Shown here: in pieces, positions 8,754-16,708 of the stretch
How the letters are laid out: every line of letters begins with the position of its first letter
Numbering within the stretch: the stretch's first letter is position 1
From: an uncultured Clostridia bacterium
Lineage (GTDB): Bacteria > Bacillota > Clostridia > Oscillospirales > CAG-272
NCBI GenBank assembly: GCA_947628165.1
Contig: CANQYV010000012.1
Location: forward strand, 1 to 34,986
Length of the DNA stretch: 34,986 nucleotides
Reading direction: 5' to 3'
Position numbers and translations under genes: made by a program
Notes under the pieces: model-generated
The model's database searches: none
The model's input: the letters and a program-made list of their open reading frames with translations, nothing else
What the model was told of the DNA's origin: nothing

Positions 8754-9826
8754 TACCGTAAAAACTCGCCGTTTTTCAGTTTTTCCGCAGTATCCGCGGT
8801 TATGAGCGCATCTATCATCTCGTCGAGCGAGCCGTTTATGAATGAGTCGATACTGTAAAGCGTGAGACCTATCCTGTGGTCGGAAACGCGGCCCTGCGGG
8901 AAATTATACGTCCTGATGCGCTCGCTTCTGTCTCCCGTGCCGACCTGCGACCTTCTGTCGGCTGCGATCTTGTCCGCCTGCTCGCGCCGCTTCATGTCGT
9001 AAAGCTTTGCGCGCAAAAGCTTCATCGCACGGTCGCGGTTCTTGAACTGGCTCCGCTCGTCCTGGCACTCGATAACGATACCTGTCGGCTTGTGCGTCAG
9101 CCTTATCGCCGACTCCGTCTTGTTTATGTGCTGACCGCCCGCGCCGCTCGACTTTATCGTGTCTATCTCGAGGTCGGAAGGATTTATCTCGACCTCGACA
9201 TCCTCGGCTTCCGGCAAAACGGCGACCGTCGCGGTCGAGGTGTGGATGCGCCCCTGCGACTCCGTCTCGGGAACTCGCTGAACGCGGTGCACGCCTGACT
9301 CGAACTTGAAGCGCGAATACGCGCCCTCGCCGGATATCATCAGCGTGACCTCGCGGTATCCGCCGAGCTCGGTCTCGTTTGCGCTCACGATCTCAGCCTT
9401 ATAGCCGCGGCGCTCCGAGTACATGATATACATCCTCGCGAGCACCGCCGCAAAAAGAGCCGCCTCGTCGCCGCCCGCGCCCGCACGGATCTCTATCATG
9501 ACGTTCTTGTCGTCGTTTTCGTCCTTCGGAAGGAGCAGAACCCGAAGCTCGTCCTCGATTTCCGTGAGCCTGCCGCGCTCTTCCGAAAGCTCCTCTTCCG
9601 CGAGCGCCTCAAGCTCTTTGTCTCCGCATTTCAAAAGCTCCTCCGAGGAGGCGATCTTTTCCTCGCACGCCTTATATTCGCGATACTTTTCTATTATCGG
9701 AGACAAGAGCTTGCGCTCCTTGGAAAGACGCCTGTACTCCTCCATATCGGAATACGCGTCCGGCGAGGAAAGCGCGCGCTCTATCTCGTTGAATCTTATC
9801 TCCGCTTCCCTCAGCTTGTCGAGCAT
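8753..9826 (-). CDS. prfA: peptide chain release factor 1
   Basis: A 357-residue class I release factor that ends translation at UAA and UAG. The stop-codon-reading tripeptide is PET (residues 186-188, within [18 protein letters not shown]), the RF1 pattern; RF2 would have SPF. The peptidyl-tRNA hydrolysis motif GGQ is at 230-232. The length is normal for RF1, and the N-terminal coiled-coil domain is present. The methyltransferase gene prmC, which often follows prfA, is not next to it; sua5 follows directly with a one-base overlap. The start ATG is preceded at some distance by AAGGCGG. Confidence 0.97.
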   Translation of the reverse strand: MLDKLREAEIRFNEIERALSSPDAYSDMEEYRRLSKERKLLSPIIEKYREYKACEEKIASSEELLKCGDKELEALAEEELSEERGRLTEIEDELRVLLLPKDENDDKNVMIEIRAGAGGDEAALFAAVLARMYIMYSERRGYKAEIVSANETELGGYREVTLMISGEGAYSRFKFESGVHRVQRVPETESQGRIHTSTATVAVLPEAEDVEVEINPSDLEIDTIKSSGAGGQHINKTESAIRLTHKPTGIVIECQDERSQFKNRDRAMKLLRAKLYDMKRREQADKIAADRRSQVGTGDRSERIRTYNFPQGRVSDHRIGLTLYSIDSFINGSLDEMIDALITADTAEKLKNGEFLR

Positions 9827-9852
9827 AATGCCGTTATTTCCGCCTTACCCTT

Positions 9853-11265
9853 TTACTTATTGAACGCGACGTGAGCGCGGTATGCCTCATAGAGGTCGAC
9901 CTTCGAGATAATCTCGAACGGCGCGTGCATTGAAAGGACCGGCACACCGAGGTCTATCGTGTCAATATTGTGGTTCGCTATATACATGGCAACGGTCCCT
10001 CCGCCGCCCTGGTCGACCTTGCCGAGCTCCGCCGTCTGCCAAACGACGCCCGCCTTGTCGAAAATGCCGCGCACGACGCCGACCGTCTCCGCGGACGCGT
10101 CGTTGGTGTTGCCCTTGCCGCGGCTGCCCGTGAATTTCGTGAGCACGACGCCGCAGCCGCAGAGCGCGCTGTTCTTTATCTCGTAAACGTCCGCGTAGTT
10201 CGGATCATAGCCCGCGGCGACGTCCGCCGAGAGGCAAAGGGAGTTCGCGCGGACGATGTGCTCGTCTGCGCCGAGGGCGCGCGACAGCTCGGAGATTATG
10301 TCCGCGAGCACGCGGGACTGCATGCCGGTATTGCCGTTGGAGCCCGTTTCCTCCTTGTCGGCGAAAATGCACATCGCGGTCTTTTCGGGGGCTTCAAGCT
10401 CGGCAACCGCCATCAGTATCGGGTACGCGCACACTCTGTCGTCGTGGCCGTAAGCACCTATCATCGCGCGGTCAAGTCCGATGTCGCGCGACTTGCCGGC
10501 GGGAACGACCGTGAGCTCCGCCGAGATGAGGTCGGACTCCGTAATGCCGTATTTGTCGTTGAAATACTTGAGTATCGCGAGCTTTACCCTGTCGTCGGGC
10601 GAGCTCGTATCGTAGGGATCGTCCTCCGTAGCGTAAGGACGGGAGCCGATGAGCACATTAAGTCCCTCGCCGGTGAACGCAGACTCGAGCGGACGCTGGG
10701 ACTGATCCTTTGAAAGGTGCGGAAGAAGATCCGTTATGCAGAATACGGGGTCGCCCTCGTCCTCGCCTATCGTAACGTTCACGCGCTCGCCGTCTGCCTT
10801 AACGACGACTCCGTGGAGCGCGAGCGGTATCGTCGCCCACTGATACTTGCGGATGCCGCCGTAATAATGCGTCTTGAGATATCCGAATCCCGTGTTCTCG
10901 TACACGGTGTGCTGCTTCATATCTATGCGCGGAGAGTCAACGTGCGCGGCGGAAATGCGGATGCCGTGTTCGAGCGGCTCCTTGCCTATCACGAACGCGA
11001 GCAACGACTTCCCGCGGTTGTTGTAGTAGAGCTTGTCTCCGGGCTTCACGATATCGCCGAGCCTGTACTCGGAAAAACCGTGCTCCCTAAGTATGCCGAT
11101 TCCCGAAGCGACCGCTTCGCGCTCCGTCTTCGAGCTGTCTATAAACTTCGCATAACCCTTAGCAAAGTCGTAAGCGGCTTCTATCTCAGCCTCGGTCTTC
11201 GCCTCGTATGCGCTCTTTTTCTTGTAGAAGAGCTGTTTTTTCATTTCCTTGATCGTGTCTGACAT
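9853..11265 (-). CDS. M18 family aminopeptidase
   Basis: A cytoplasmic metallo-aminopeptidase of 470 residues that removes N-terminal, often acidic, residues from peptides. Metal and catalytic motifs are visible: AAHVDSPR (His108), GHDDRVCAY (Asp275), ADKEETGS (Glu305, Glu306) and HAPFE near the C-terminus. The usual M18 length is 430-490. I chose the ATG at 11265 (MSDTIKEM) because AAAGGAGA lies a few bases upstream; an ATG nine codons earlier would run through that binding site and lacks one of its own. It lies between the transglycosylase gene and prfA in the same run, with no obvious functional link to them. Confidence 0.93.
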   Translation of the reverse strand: MSDTIKEMKKQLFYKKKSAYEAKTEAEIEAAYDFAKGYAKFIDSSKTEREAVASGIGILREHGFSEYRLGDIVKPGDKLYYNNRGKSLLAFVIGKEPLEHGIRISAAHVDSPRIDMKQHTVYENTGFGYLKTHYYGGIRKYQWATIPLALHGVVVKADGERVNVTIGEDEGDPVFCITDLLPHLSKDQSQRPLESAFTGEGLNVLIGSRPYATEDDPYDTSSPDDRVKLAILKYFNDKYGITESDLISAELTVVPAGKSRDIGLDRAMIGAYGHDDRVCAYPILMAVAELEAPEKTAMCIFADKEETGSNGNTGMQSRVLADIISELSRALGADEHIVRANSLCLSADVAAGYDPNYADVYEIKNSALCGCGVVLTKFTGSRGKGNTNDASAETVGVVRGIFDKAGVVWQTAELGKVDQGGGGTVAMYIANHNIDTIDLGVPVLSMHAPFEIISKVDLYEAYRAHVAFNK

Positions 11266-11288
11266 TTTTATATCTCCTTTTTTGATTA

Positions 11289-11840
11289 TCAATAATATAG
11301 TCTTTGGTAAAGCTCCGCCGCCTTTTCGACGGTGCTGACATAGCCTCTCGTCTCGTCATACGGGATTTTGTCAAGCGTCACCCCGTCCTTTGAATATCTC
11401 CCGTCGGTCAGCCATCCGTCGACGGCTGTGGGTCCCGCGTTATACGCGGCGAATACCGACTGCCATCTCGAATACTTTCCGTAAAGATACGAAAGATAGT
11501 ATGTCCCGTATTTTATGTTAGTTTCGGGGTCGTAAAGGACCGCCGGGTCTTTCGTCTCGTCGAGCAGCTCCGCCATCCATTCAAACGTGGACGGCATTAT
11601 CTGCATGAGCCCGACGGCGCCGTCCGACGAGTGAGCGCCTATTTCAAACTCGCTCTCCGTTTTCATAACGGCGTATATTATGTATTCTGGCACACCGTAT
11701 TCCTTAGAATACTTTTCAACGTATTCGGAAAAAGAACGCGGATGGCTCGCGCGGTCCATCTTGTCGAGCAGACCGTTTATGAATATGCCCGAAAATATCG
11801 AAAGCGTTACTATCACTATGACCGCAACGCTGCGAAGCAA
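11289..11840 (-). CDS. membrane-anchored lytic transglycosylase (SLT domain)
   Basis: About 183 residues: an N-terminal signal anchor (residues 3-23), then a soluble-lytic-transglycosylase domain. The catalytic glutamate is Glu62 in VMKTESEF, followed by GLMQIMPST and YNAGPTAVDGWL, the classical SLT signature. It would cut peptidoglycan glycan strands to 1,6-anhydro products at the outer face of the membrane. No ATG start fits. The given TTG is about 22 bases from the only AGGAG, while a CTG at 11852 (LKKALLRS) lies 10 bases from that AGGAG and would add the lysines usual before a signal anchor, so the true start may be non-AUG. It follows coaE by 18 bases. Confidence 0.9.
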   Translation of the reverse strand: MLRSVAVIVIVTLSIFSGIFINGLLDKMDRASHPRSFSEYVEKYSKEYGVPEYIIYAVMKTESEFEIGAHSSDGAVGLMQIMPSTFEWMAELLDETKDPAVLYDPETNIKYGTYYLSYLYGKYSRWQSVFAAYNAGPTAVDGWLTDGRYSKDGVTLDKIPYDETRGYVSTVEKAAELYQRLYY

Positions 11841-11858
11841 TGCTTTTTTCAGTTTTCT

Positions 11859-12467
11859 TCAACTCCTATTCGCCTTTTTTAAGGCGTCACGATAAAACTC
11901 TCTAATGCGGCGTGCAAATGCGTCCGCATCTCCGTCATTCTCTATTATAGTGCCGCACCTCGCCCGCAATTCATCGTCTTTTGACTGTGCCGCAAGTCTT
12001 TTTTCGGCGTCTGCGCGCGATATCCCGTCGCGTGAGATAATCCTCTCGGCGCGCAGGCCGATATCCGCAGTGACGCCGACCGTGACGTCGCACAGCGCGT
12101 CGAACCCCGATTCAAAAAGAAGCGGCGCATCCACGACGACCGCGGGATATCCTTTTTTTTCGTATTCGGAGATAAGGCGAAGCGTTTCTTCTTTGATATA
12201 CGCGTGAGTTATGCGGTTGAGCGTCTTTCTTGCCTCGGCGTCTTTGAAAACAATACCGCCGAGCGCCCGCCTGTCGAGCGAGCCGTCCTCCGAAATGATG
12301 CCTCTGCCGAAGGTATCGCAAAGCTCGGAAAGGCACGGAGAGCCGGGCACACAAAGCTCCCGGTAAACGCGGTCGGTATCTATGACGGCGGCTCCCTCGC
12401 CGCGCATGACGGCGGCGGCGGTCGTCTTTCCGGAACCGCTCCCCCCGCACAGACCGATGATTATCAA
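11859..12467 (-). CDS. coaE: dephospho-CoA kinase
   Basis: This enzyme phosphorylates dephospho-CoA, the last step of coenzyme A synthesis. The P-loop is GGSGSGKTT close to the N-terminus, followed by DTDRVYRELC, the VVDAPLLFESG substrate motif and the lid RIISRDGISRADAEKRLAAQ. Length is normal at about 200 residues. An ATG at 12512 is also in frame, but it overlaps the -10 box of the promoter that appears to drive the gene, so it would not be in the transcript. The TTG at 12467 (MIIIGLCGG), with GGGGTG five bases upstream, fits best; a GTG at 12476 is possible. It heads the long minus-strand run. Confidence 0.93.
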   Translation of the reverse strand: MIIIGLCGGSGSGKTTAAAVMRGEGAAVIDTDRVYRELCVPGSPCLSELCDTFGRGIISEDGSLDRRALGGIVFKDAEARKTLNRITHAYIKEETLRLISEYEKKGYPAVVVDAPLLFESGFDALCDVTVGVTADIGLRAERIISRDGISRADAEKRLAAQSKDDELRARCGTIIENDGDADAFARRIREFYRDALKKANRS

Positions 12468-12500
12468 AGCACGCACCCCATACCAAATAACTCCGAGTAT

Positions 12501-12529
12501 ATTATACATCAATTATATTCGTTTTGCAA
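12501..12529 (-). promoter_or_regulatory. sigma-A promoter for the coaE operon
   Basis: A minus-strand TTGCAA (12524-12529), 17-base spacer and TATAAT (12501-12506). Transcription would begin about 12494, leaving a very short leader before the coaE TTG or GTG start. Confidence 0.75.
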
Positions 12530-12634
12530 TAGACAACCGACTAAATTTAGCTTTTTTCTCGGGCTTTTTTATGTCAGCGGCGCACAATTCGTGGATTGCG
12601 AAGATACCCTTGCCTCGCTTTATTAATGAAATCC

Positions 12635-12657
12635 CCCTCGAAAAGCGATTTCGAGGG
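12635..12657 (-). terminator. hairpin after the cyclophilin gene, weak terminator
   Basis: A perfect 9-bp stem (12635-12643 with 12649-12657, loop AGCGA) ten bases after the cyclophilin stop. The T-run on the minus strand is poor, so it may act mainly as a 3' end stabiliser. Confidence 0.45.
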
Positions 12658-12666
12658 AGACACATA

Positions 12667-13176
12667 TTATTTTTCGGTCACATACGCTTTTTTTATTACG
12701 ACGGGCGTGCGCGGCACGTCCGAGAAATATCCGAGCCTGCCTGTCTCAGCTTCGGCAATTTTGTCGACGACCGCGAGGCTGTCATCATCCGTCACTCGTC
12801 CGAAAGCGGCGTATTCCCCGTCAAGATACGGCGCGTCCCTGTGCATGATGAAGAACTGGCTCGACGCCGAGTCCGGTACGTTTGTGCGTGCCATCGAGAG
12901 CACGCCGCGCGTGTGCTTTATGTCGTTCTGAGGGAAGCCGTTCGATGCGAACTCGCCTTTTATCGACGGGGCGTCATGATGCTTCATCTCCGCGTCGTAA
13001 CCGCCGCCCTGAATCATAAATCCCGCGATGACGCGATGGAAAATGAGCCCGTCGAAAAATCCGCTCTCAACGAGCGAGAGAAAATTTTCTGCCGTCTTAG
13101 GCGCCTTGTCGGGATAAAGCTCGGCGTTTATACTGCCGCAGCCTTCTATCTCAAATGTGATCTTCGGATTTGCCAT
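12667..13176 (-). CDS. peptidyl-prolyl cis-trans isomerase, cyclophilin type
   Basis: A 169-residue single-domain cyclophilin that speeds prolyl bond isomerisation in folding proteins. Active-site residues are in FHRVIAGFMIQGG (Arg48, Phe53, Gln56). The rest of the fold is recognisable, including the GVLSMARTNVPDSASSQFFI stretch. There is no signal peptide, so it is cytoplasmic. It starts at ATG with AGGCAGGT upstream. It has its own promoter and a hairpin after it, and is probably monocistronic. Confidence 0.95.
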   Translation of the reverse strand: MANPKITFEIEGCGSINAELYPDKAPKTAENFLSLVESGFFDGLIFHRVIAGFMIQGGGYDAEMKHHDAPSIKGEFASNGFPQNDIKHTRGVLSMARTNVPDSASSQFFIMHRDAPYLDGEYAAFGRVTDDDSLAVVDKIAEAETGRLGYFSDVPRTPVVIKKAYVTEK

Positions 13177-13207
13177 ATAAAGTTACCTGCCTTTTTTCTT
13201 GCCTACT

Positions 13208-13236
13208 ATTCTATCACAACGGCGCGCCTGTTTCAA
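13208..13236 (-). promoter_or_regulatory. promoter of the cyclophilin gene
   Basis: A minus-strand TTGAAA (13231-13236), 17-base spacer and TAGAAT (13208-13213) with TGA before the -10. The spacer shares an 11-base block with the tRNA-Pro promoter (see findings). Confidence 0.75.
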
Positions 13237-13279
13237 CACCTTATTTCCGCCATCGGTCAAAGGAGGCTCGCGTTTGCAC

Positions 13280-13308
13280 TTGTGCGCGGCTCGCGTTTAT
13301 GGTACAAT
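13280..13308 (+). promoter_or_regulatory. probable extended -10 promoter for the decarboxylase gene
   Basis: TACAAT at 13303-13308 preceded by TGG, forming an extended -10, with a weak TTGTGC 17 bases upstream at 13280-13285. The start codon lies about 60 bases downstream. Confidence 0.5.
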
Positions 13309-13367
13309 ATCAAAAGATGCGGCGAACTGCGCCTTAACAAACGCTTATCAAAACGGAGAAACGAGAG

Positions 13368-14765
13368 ATGCTGCTTGACGAACTTGAAAAATGCGCAAGC
13401 TCCGGCGCCTTACCGATGCATATGCCCGGACACAAGCGGAACATCTCCGCGTTTCCGTGGCTCTCGTCTCTCGGCGGGACGCTCGACATCACCGAAATTT
13501 ACGGATTTGACGACCTGAACTGCCCGGAGGGCATTTTCGCCTCGCTCGAACAAAGGATGGCGGCTCTCAGGGGCGCCGACGAAACGGTCTGCCTTGTGAA
13601 CGGCAGCACGTCGGCGGTGCTCGCGGCAATCACCTCCGTTTTGCCGTCGGGCGGCGGGCTGCTGATGTGCCGCGGCTCGCACAGGTCGATGTATAACGCG
13701 GCGGAGCTTTGCCGCGCGAACGTATACTATCTCACCCCGCCAACTGAAAGCTCATTCGGCATAACGGAATCGGTCGAGCCTTATGAGGTCGAAAGGATGC
13801 TCGACCTGCACCCTGATATCGCGCTCGTCGCCGTGACGAGCCCGACTTACGACGGCGTCATCAGCGATATCGGCGCGATCTCGAAAATATGCCGCTCGCA
13901 CGGCGTCCCGCTGTTCGTCGACGAGGCGCACGGCGCTCATCTCGGCATAGGAGGATTCCCGGAAAGCGCCGTCACACTCGGCGCAGACCTCGTCGCCGAA
14001 AGCCTGCACAAAACGCTGCCCGCCCTGACGCAGACGGCGTGCCTTCACATAAATCACGGGCTCGTCGACCCGGACGAGGTCCGCCGCCGCGCGGCAATGT
14101 TCCAGTCGAGCAGCCCTTCATACATTCTTTCCGCCTCCGTCGACGCATGCGTGTCCTATCTTGAGGCCGAGGGCGAGCGCGCCGCGCGCCGCTGGCTTGA
14201 AGCCGTCCGCCGCTTTGAAGATACGGCGGCGGGGTTTTCCCGCCTCCGCCTGTTTACGGGCGGCGACGGAATTTTTGCCCGCGACCCGTCAAAGCTCCTT
14301 ATCTCGACGGCGGGAACTGATATGACGGGAGTATCCCTTATGCGCGTCCTGCGCGAAAAATACTCAATAGAGCTTGAGACCGCAAACGCCGAAACGGCGC
14401 TCGCGATGACGGGCATGGGAGACACGGACGAGACCGTCGCCCGCCTCGCCCGCGCCCTCTCGGAAATAGACGGCGCCTGCCGCACCGCGCCCGACCGCGG
14501 CAGCCCGGCGCCTGAAGTCCGGCTGCCCGAGCGACGGCTCCCCGCTCACGAGGCGTTGTCTCTGCCGTCGGAGGCCTTTCCCGTCTCCGACTCAGTCGGA
14601 CGGGTGTCGGCGGAGTATGTCTGGGCATACCCGCCCGGCATCCCGATACTTGTCCCCGGCGAGGTCATCGACGACGGCACGGCCCGCACGCTTATGTCCG
14701 ATACGTCACTGCATTCGACAAAAAAACGGCTCCCGCACGAGATTTTCTGTGTATCTGCCTTTTGA
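13368..14765 (+). CDS. Orn/Lys/Arg decarboxylase-family PLP enzyme
   Basis: A 465-residue fold-type I PLP enzyme of the arginine/lysine/ornithine decarboxylase group (YaaO/SpeA-like of Firmicutes). The N-terminal MHMPGHKR motif is typical. The PLP-contacting VDEAHGAHLG has Asp185 and His188, and the Schiff-base lysine is Lys215 in ESLHKTLPALTQ. The C-terminal part ends with WAYPPGIPILVPGE, also typical of the family. It likely makes agmatine, cadaverine or putrescine, but the substrate cannot be told from the sequence. In Bacillus the relative sits beside tmk; here it stands alone. Its stop is only 3 bases before the -35 box of the SCIFF promoter and no terminator intervenes, so readthrough into scfA is possible. 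Confidence 0.88.
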   Translation: MLLDELEKCASSGALPMHMPGHKRNISAFPWLSSLGGTLDITEIYGFDDLNCPEGIFASLEQRMAALRGADETVCLVNGSTSAVLAAITSVLPSGGGLLMCRGSHRSMYNAAELCRANVYYLTPPTESSFGITESVEPYEVERMLDLHPDIALVAVTSPTYDGVISDIGAISKICRSHGVPLFVDEAHGAHLGIGGFPESAVTLGADLVAESLHKTLPALTQTACLHINHGLVDPDEVRRRAAMFQSSSPSYILSASVDACVSYLEAEGERAARRWLEAVRRFEDTAAGFSRLRLFTGGDGIFARDPSKLLISTAGTDMTGVSLMRVLREKYSIELETANAETALAMTGMGDTDETVARLARALSEIDGACRTAPDRGSPAPEVRLPERRLPAHEALSLPSEAFPVSDSVGRVSAEYVWAYPPGIPILVPGEVIDDGTARTLMSDTSLHSTKKRLPHEIFCVSAF

Positions 14766-14768
14766 ATA

Positions 14769-14797
14769 TTGACTTCGGGCGAAAAAAGGTGTAAAAT
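14769..14797 (+). promoter_or_regulatory. strong sigma-A promoter for scfA
   Basis: TTGACT (14769-14774), a 17-base spacer ending in GTG, and TAAAAT (14792-14797). Transcription would begin about 14804, giving a leader of about 30 bases that carries an AAAGGAAA ribosome binding site. Confidence 0.82.
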
Positions 14798-14835
14798 AAC
14801 CACAGCGTAAAAAATCTGAAAGGAAATACACATCA

Positions 14836-15006
14836 ATGAAACGCATCGAAACGATAGAGACCCGCGACCTCAGGAAGAGTGCAGTCACCGGCGGCTGCGG
14901 CGAATGCCAGACCTCCTGCCAGTCCGCCTGCAAGACCTCCTGCGGCGTTGCGAACCAGAAGTGCGAGAACACCAAGGAAAAGAACGAAGAGAAGCTCGAG
15001 AAGTAA
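14836..15006 (+). CDS. scfA: SCIFF ribosomal peptide precursor (six cysteines)
   Basis: A 56-residue peptide. Residues 21-43 hold six cysteines (21, 24, 28, 32, 36, 43) in the pattern GGCGECQTSCQSACKTSC, the hallmark of SCIFF, the six-cysteines-in-forty-five-residues RiPP precursor of Clostridia. The N-terminal leader MKRIETIETRDLRKSA is the part recognised by the maturase. In characterised family members the radical SAM partner links a cysteine sulfur to the alpha carbon of a neighbouring residue (often Thr), giving a thioether; KTSC is the likely place here. The tail after Cys43 is longer than usual (ENTKEKNEEKLEK). It has its own strong promoter, and the maturase gene follows. Confidence 0.93.
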   Translation: MKRIETIETRDLRKSAVTGGCGECQTSCQSACKTSCGVANQKCENTKEKNEEKLEK

Positions 15007-15054
15007 GATTACATAAGTAAGATTACTTTCGTAAGCTTACTTCCGTGAGCTCAC
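14999..15054 (+). repeat. four degenerate 14-bp tandem repeats with palindromic cores
   Basis: Units begin at 14999, 15013, 15027 and 15041, each 14 bases, with core GTRAGMTYAC. The third core (GTAAGCTTAC) and fourth core (GTGAGCTCAC, extended to a 12-base palindrome at 15044-15055) are perfect inverted repeats. The array starts within the last scfA codons. As RNA, 15015-15042 folds into a hairpin of 7 bp, one mismatch and 4 bp with loop UUUC. Confidence 0.8.
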
Positions 15055-15072
15055 GTTCAAAAAAAAAGACGG

Positions 15073-15109
15073 TACCGCTTGCGTGTTTTATAGGCGTAAG
15101 CGGTATTTT
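15073..15109 (+). terminator. terminator or attenuator between scfA and scfB
   Basis: An 11-bp stem with one G-U pair (15073-15083 with 15095-15105), an 11-base loop and a TTTT tract at 15106-15109. The scfB ribosome binding site GGAG (15113-15116) comes directly after, so the hairpin could reduce both transcription and translation of the maturase. Confidence 0.75.
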
Positions 15110-15123
15110 ATCGGAGAAAAACA

Positions 15124-16518
15124 ATGATACATCAGTATAAGCTCGGCGGATACGGCTTCGTGCTCGACGTCTGCTCCGGCTCCGTGCACATGGTAGACGA
15201 CGTCGCATACGACATCATCTCAATGTACGAAAATACCGACCGTGAAACAATAGTTTCCGCAATGCTCGAAAAATACGGCTCCCTGCCCGACGTGAACGAG
15301 GCGGAGATACGCGAGTGCATATCGGACATAGACGCGCTCCGCGACGCGGGCAAGCTCTTTTCCGAGGACAGCTTCGTCGGGATCGACGCAGGCGCCCTCA
15401 AAAACAGAAACGAGATAAAGGCGCTCTGCCTCCATGTCGCACACACATGCAACCTGAACTGCGAATACTGCTTTGCGAGCCAGGGAAAATATAACGGCGA
15501 CCGCGCGCTCATGAGCTTTGAGGTCGGACGCCGCGCGCTTGACTTCCTCGTCGAGAACTCCGGTTCCCGCGTTAATCTCGAGGTGGACTTTTTCGGCGGA
15601 GAGCCTCTCATGAATTGGGACGTCGTCAAGCGCCTCGTCGCATACGCACGCAGCATAGAGGAGGAAAAGCATAAGCACTTCCGCTTTACGCTGACGACGA
15701 ACGGCGTGCTCGTCGACGACGACGTCATCGAGTTTTCCAACCGCGAGATGAACAACGTCGTCATGTCGATAGACGGGCGTCCCGAGGTCCACGACCGCTT
15801 CCGCGTTGATTATTCGGGGCGCGGGAGCTATGAAACGGTCGTTCCCAAATTCCTCAAATTCGCGAAGGCGCGCGGCGAACGCGACTACTATGTCAGAGGA
15901 ACGTACACGCACTACAATACCGATTTTGTGAACGACATCCTGCACCTCGCGGATCTCGGCTTCACTCAGCTCTCGATGGAGCCCGTTGTCTGCTCTCCTG
16001 ACGACCCGTGCGCGCTCACGGAGGATGATCTGCCGACGCTGTTTGCGGAATACGAGCGCCTCGCATTCGAGATGCTGAAGCGCGAGCGCGAGGAACGCCC
16101 GTTCACGTTCTATCACTACATGATAGACCTGCGTCACGGTCCGTGCATTTATAAGCGGCTGTCGGGATGCGGCTCCGGGACCGAATACCTCGCCGTTACC
16201 CCTTGGGGCGACCTTTATCCCTGCCACCAGTTCGTTGGCGACGAAAAGTACCTCATGGGAAACGTTTGGGACGGCGTAAAGAACACCGCCCTGCGCGAGG
16301 ACTTCCGCAAAACTAACGTATACGCCCGCCCCGAATGCGCCGACTGCTGGGGCAGACTTTACTGCTCGGGCGGCTGCGCCGCGAACGCATATCACGCAAC
16401 GGGCAGCATCCTCGGTACATATGATTACGGCTGCCGCCTCTTCCTGAAGCGGATGGAATGCGCCATAATGCTCGAGGTATTGAGGCGCCTCGGACTGCCT
16501 GCCGAAAAGACGGAATAA
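15124..16518 (+). CDS. scfB: radical SAM SCIFF maturase (thioether-forming)
   Basis: A 464-residue radical SAM/SPASM enzyme that forms the thioether bridge in the SCIFF peptide. Residues 1-85 resemble a peptide-binding (RRE/PqqD-like) domain. The S-adenosylmethionine 4Fe-4S site is C109-x3-C113-x2-C116 (HTCNLNCEYCF). FFGGEPLMNW and TTNGVLVDDD follow, as is typical of the family. The SPASM region near the C-terminus has many cysteines (GCGSGTEYL, LYPCHQF, CADCWGRLYCSGGC, YGCRLF, MECA) for two auxiliary clusters. The length matches known members. GGAG sits 7 bases before the ATG. It follows scfA after a terminator-like hairpin, the usual gene order. Confidence 0.95.
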   Translation: MIHQYKLGGYGFVLDVCSGSVHMVDDVAYDIISMYENTDRETIVSAMLEKYGSLPDVNEAEIRECISDIDALRDAGKLFSEDSFVGIDAGALKNRNEIKALCLHVAHTCNLNCEYCFASQGKYNGDRALMSFEVGRRALDFLVENSGSRVNLEVDFFGGEPLMNWDVVKRLVAYARSIEEEKHKHFRFTLTTNGVLVDDDVIEFSNREMNNVVMSIDGRPEVHDRFRVDYSGRGSYETVVPKFLKFAKARGERDYYVRGTYTHYNTDFVNDILHLADLGFTQLSMEPVVCSPDDPCALTEDDLPTLFAEYERLAFEMLKREREERPFTFYHYMIDLRHGPCIYKRLSGCGSGTEYLAVTPWGDLYPCHQFVGDEKYLMGNVWDGVKNTALREDFRKTNVYARPECADCWGRLYCSGGCAANAYHATGSILGTYDYGCRLFLKRMECAIMLEVLRRLGLPAEKTE

Positions 16519-16545
16519 AGCGACCGCAGTCGAAAAAACACAACA

Positions 16546-16575
16546 AAAAAAGGTGCGATCTCTCGCACCTTTTTT
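16546..16575. terminator. bidirectional terminator between scfB and tRNA-Pro
   Basis: An 8-bp GC-rich stem (16551-16558 with 16563-16570), loop TCTC, extended by A/T runs to 13 bp. It serves scfB on the plus strand and the tRNA on the minus strand. Confidence 0.88.
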
Positions 16576-16579
16576 CGGT

Positions 16580-16652
16580 TCTGAGTGACTGGACTTGAAC
16601 CAGCGGCCTCTACCACCCCAAGGTAGCGCGCTACCAGCTGCGCCACACCCAG
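16580..16652 (-). tRNA. tRNA-Pro (anticodon GGG)
   Basis: A 73-base cloverleaf on the minus strand. The acceptor stem CTGGGTG pairs with CACTCAG (one G-U), the D arm is GCGC/GCGC, the anticodon stem is CTACC/GGTAG around loop TTGGGGT, and the T arm carries TTCAAGT. The anticodon GGG (16617-16619) reads CCC and CCU. The discriminator base is A. CCA is not encoded (ACC follows), so it must be added by the nucleotidyltransferase. Confidence 0.93.
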
Positions 16653-16679
16653 ATACACGTTCTTTCCGAACGCCTAAGT

Positions 16680-16708
16680 ATTATAGCACAACGGCGCCCC
16701 GCCGTCAA
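16680..16708 (-). promoter_or_regulatory. promoter of tRNA-Pro
   Basis: A minus-strand TTGACG (16703-16708), 17-base spacer and TATAAT (16680-16685) with TGC before the -10. The tRNA 5' end is about 28 bases downstream of the -10. Confidence 0.85.

Noticed and set aside
15220-16395. Minus-strand open frame of 391 codons over scfB
   Set aside because: A shadow of scfB in another frame, rich in Arg, Val and Ala with no domain; scfB has all radical SAM motifs.
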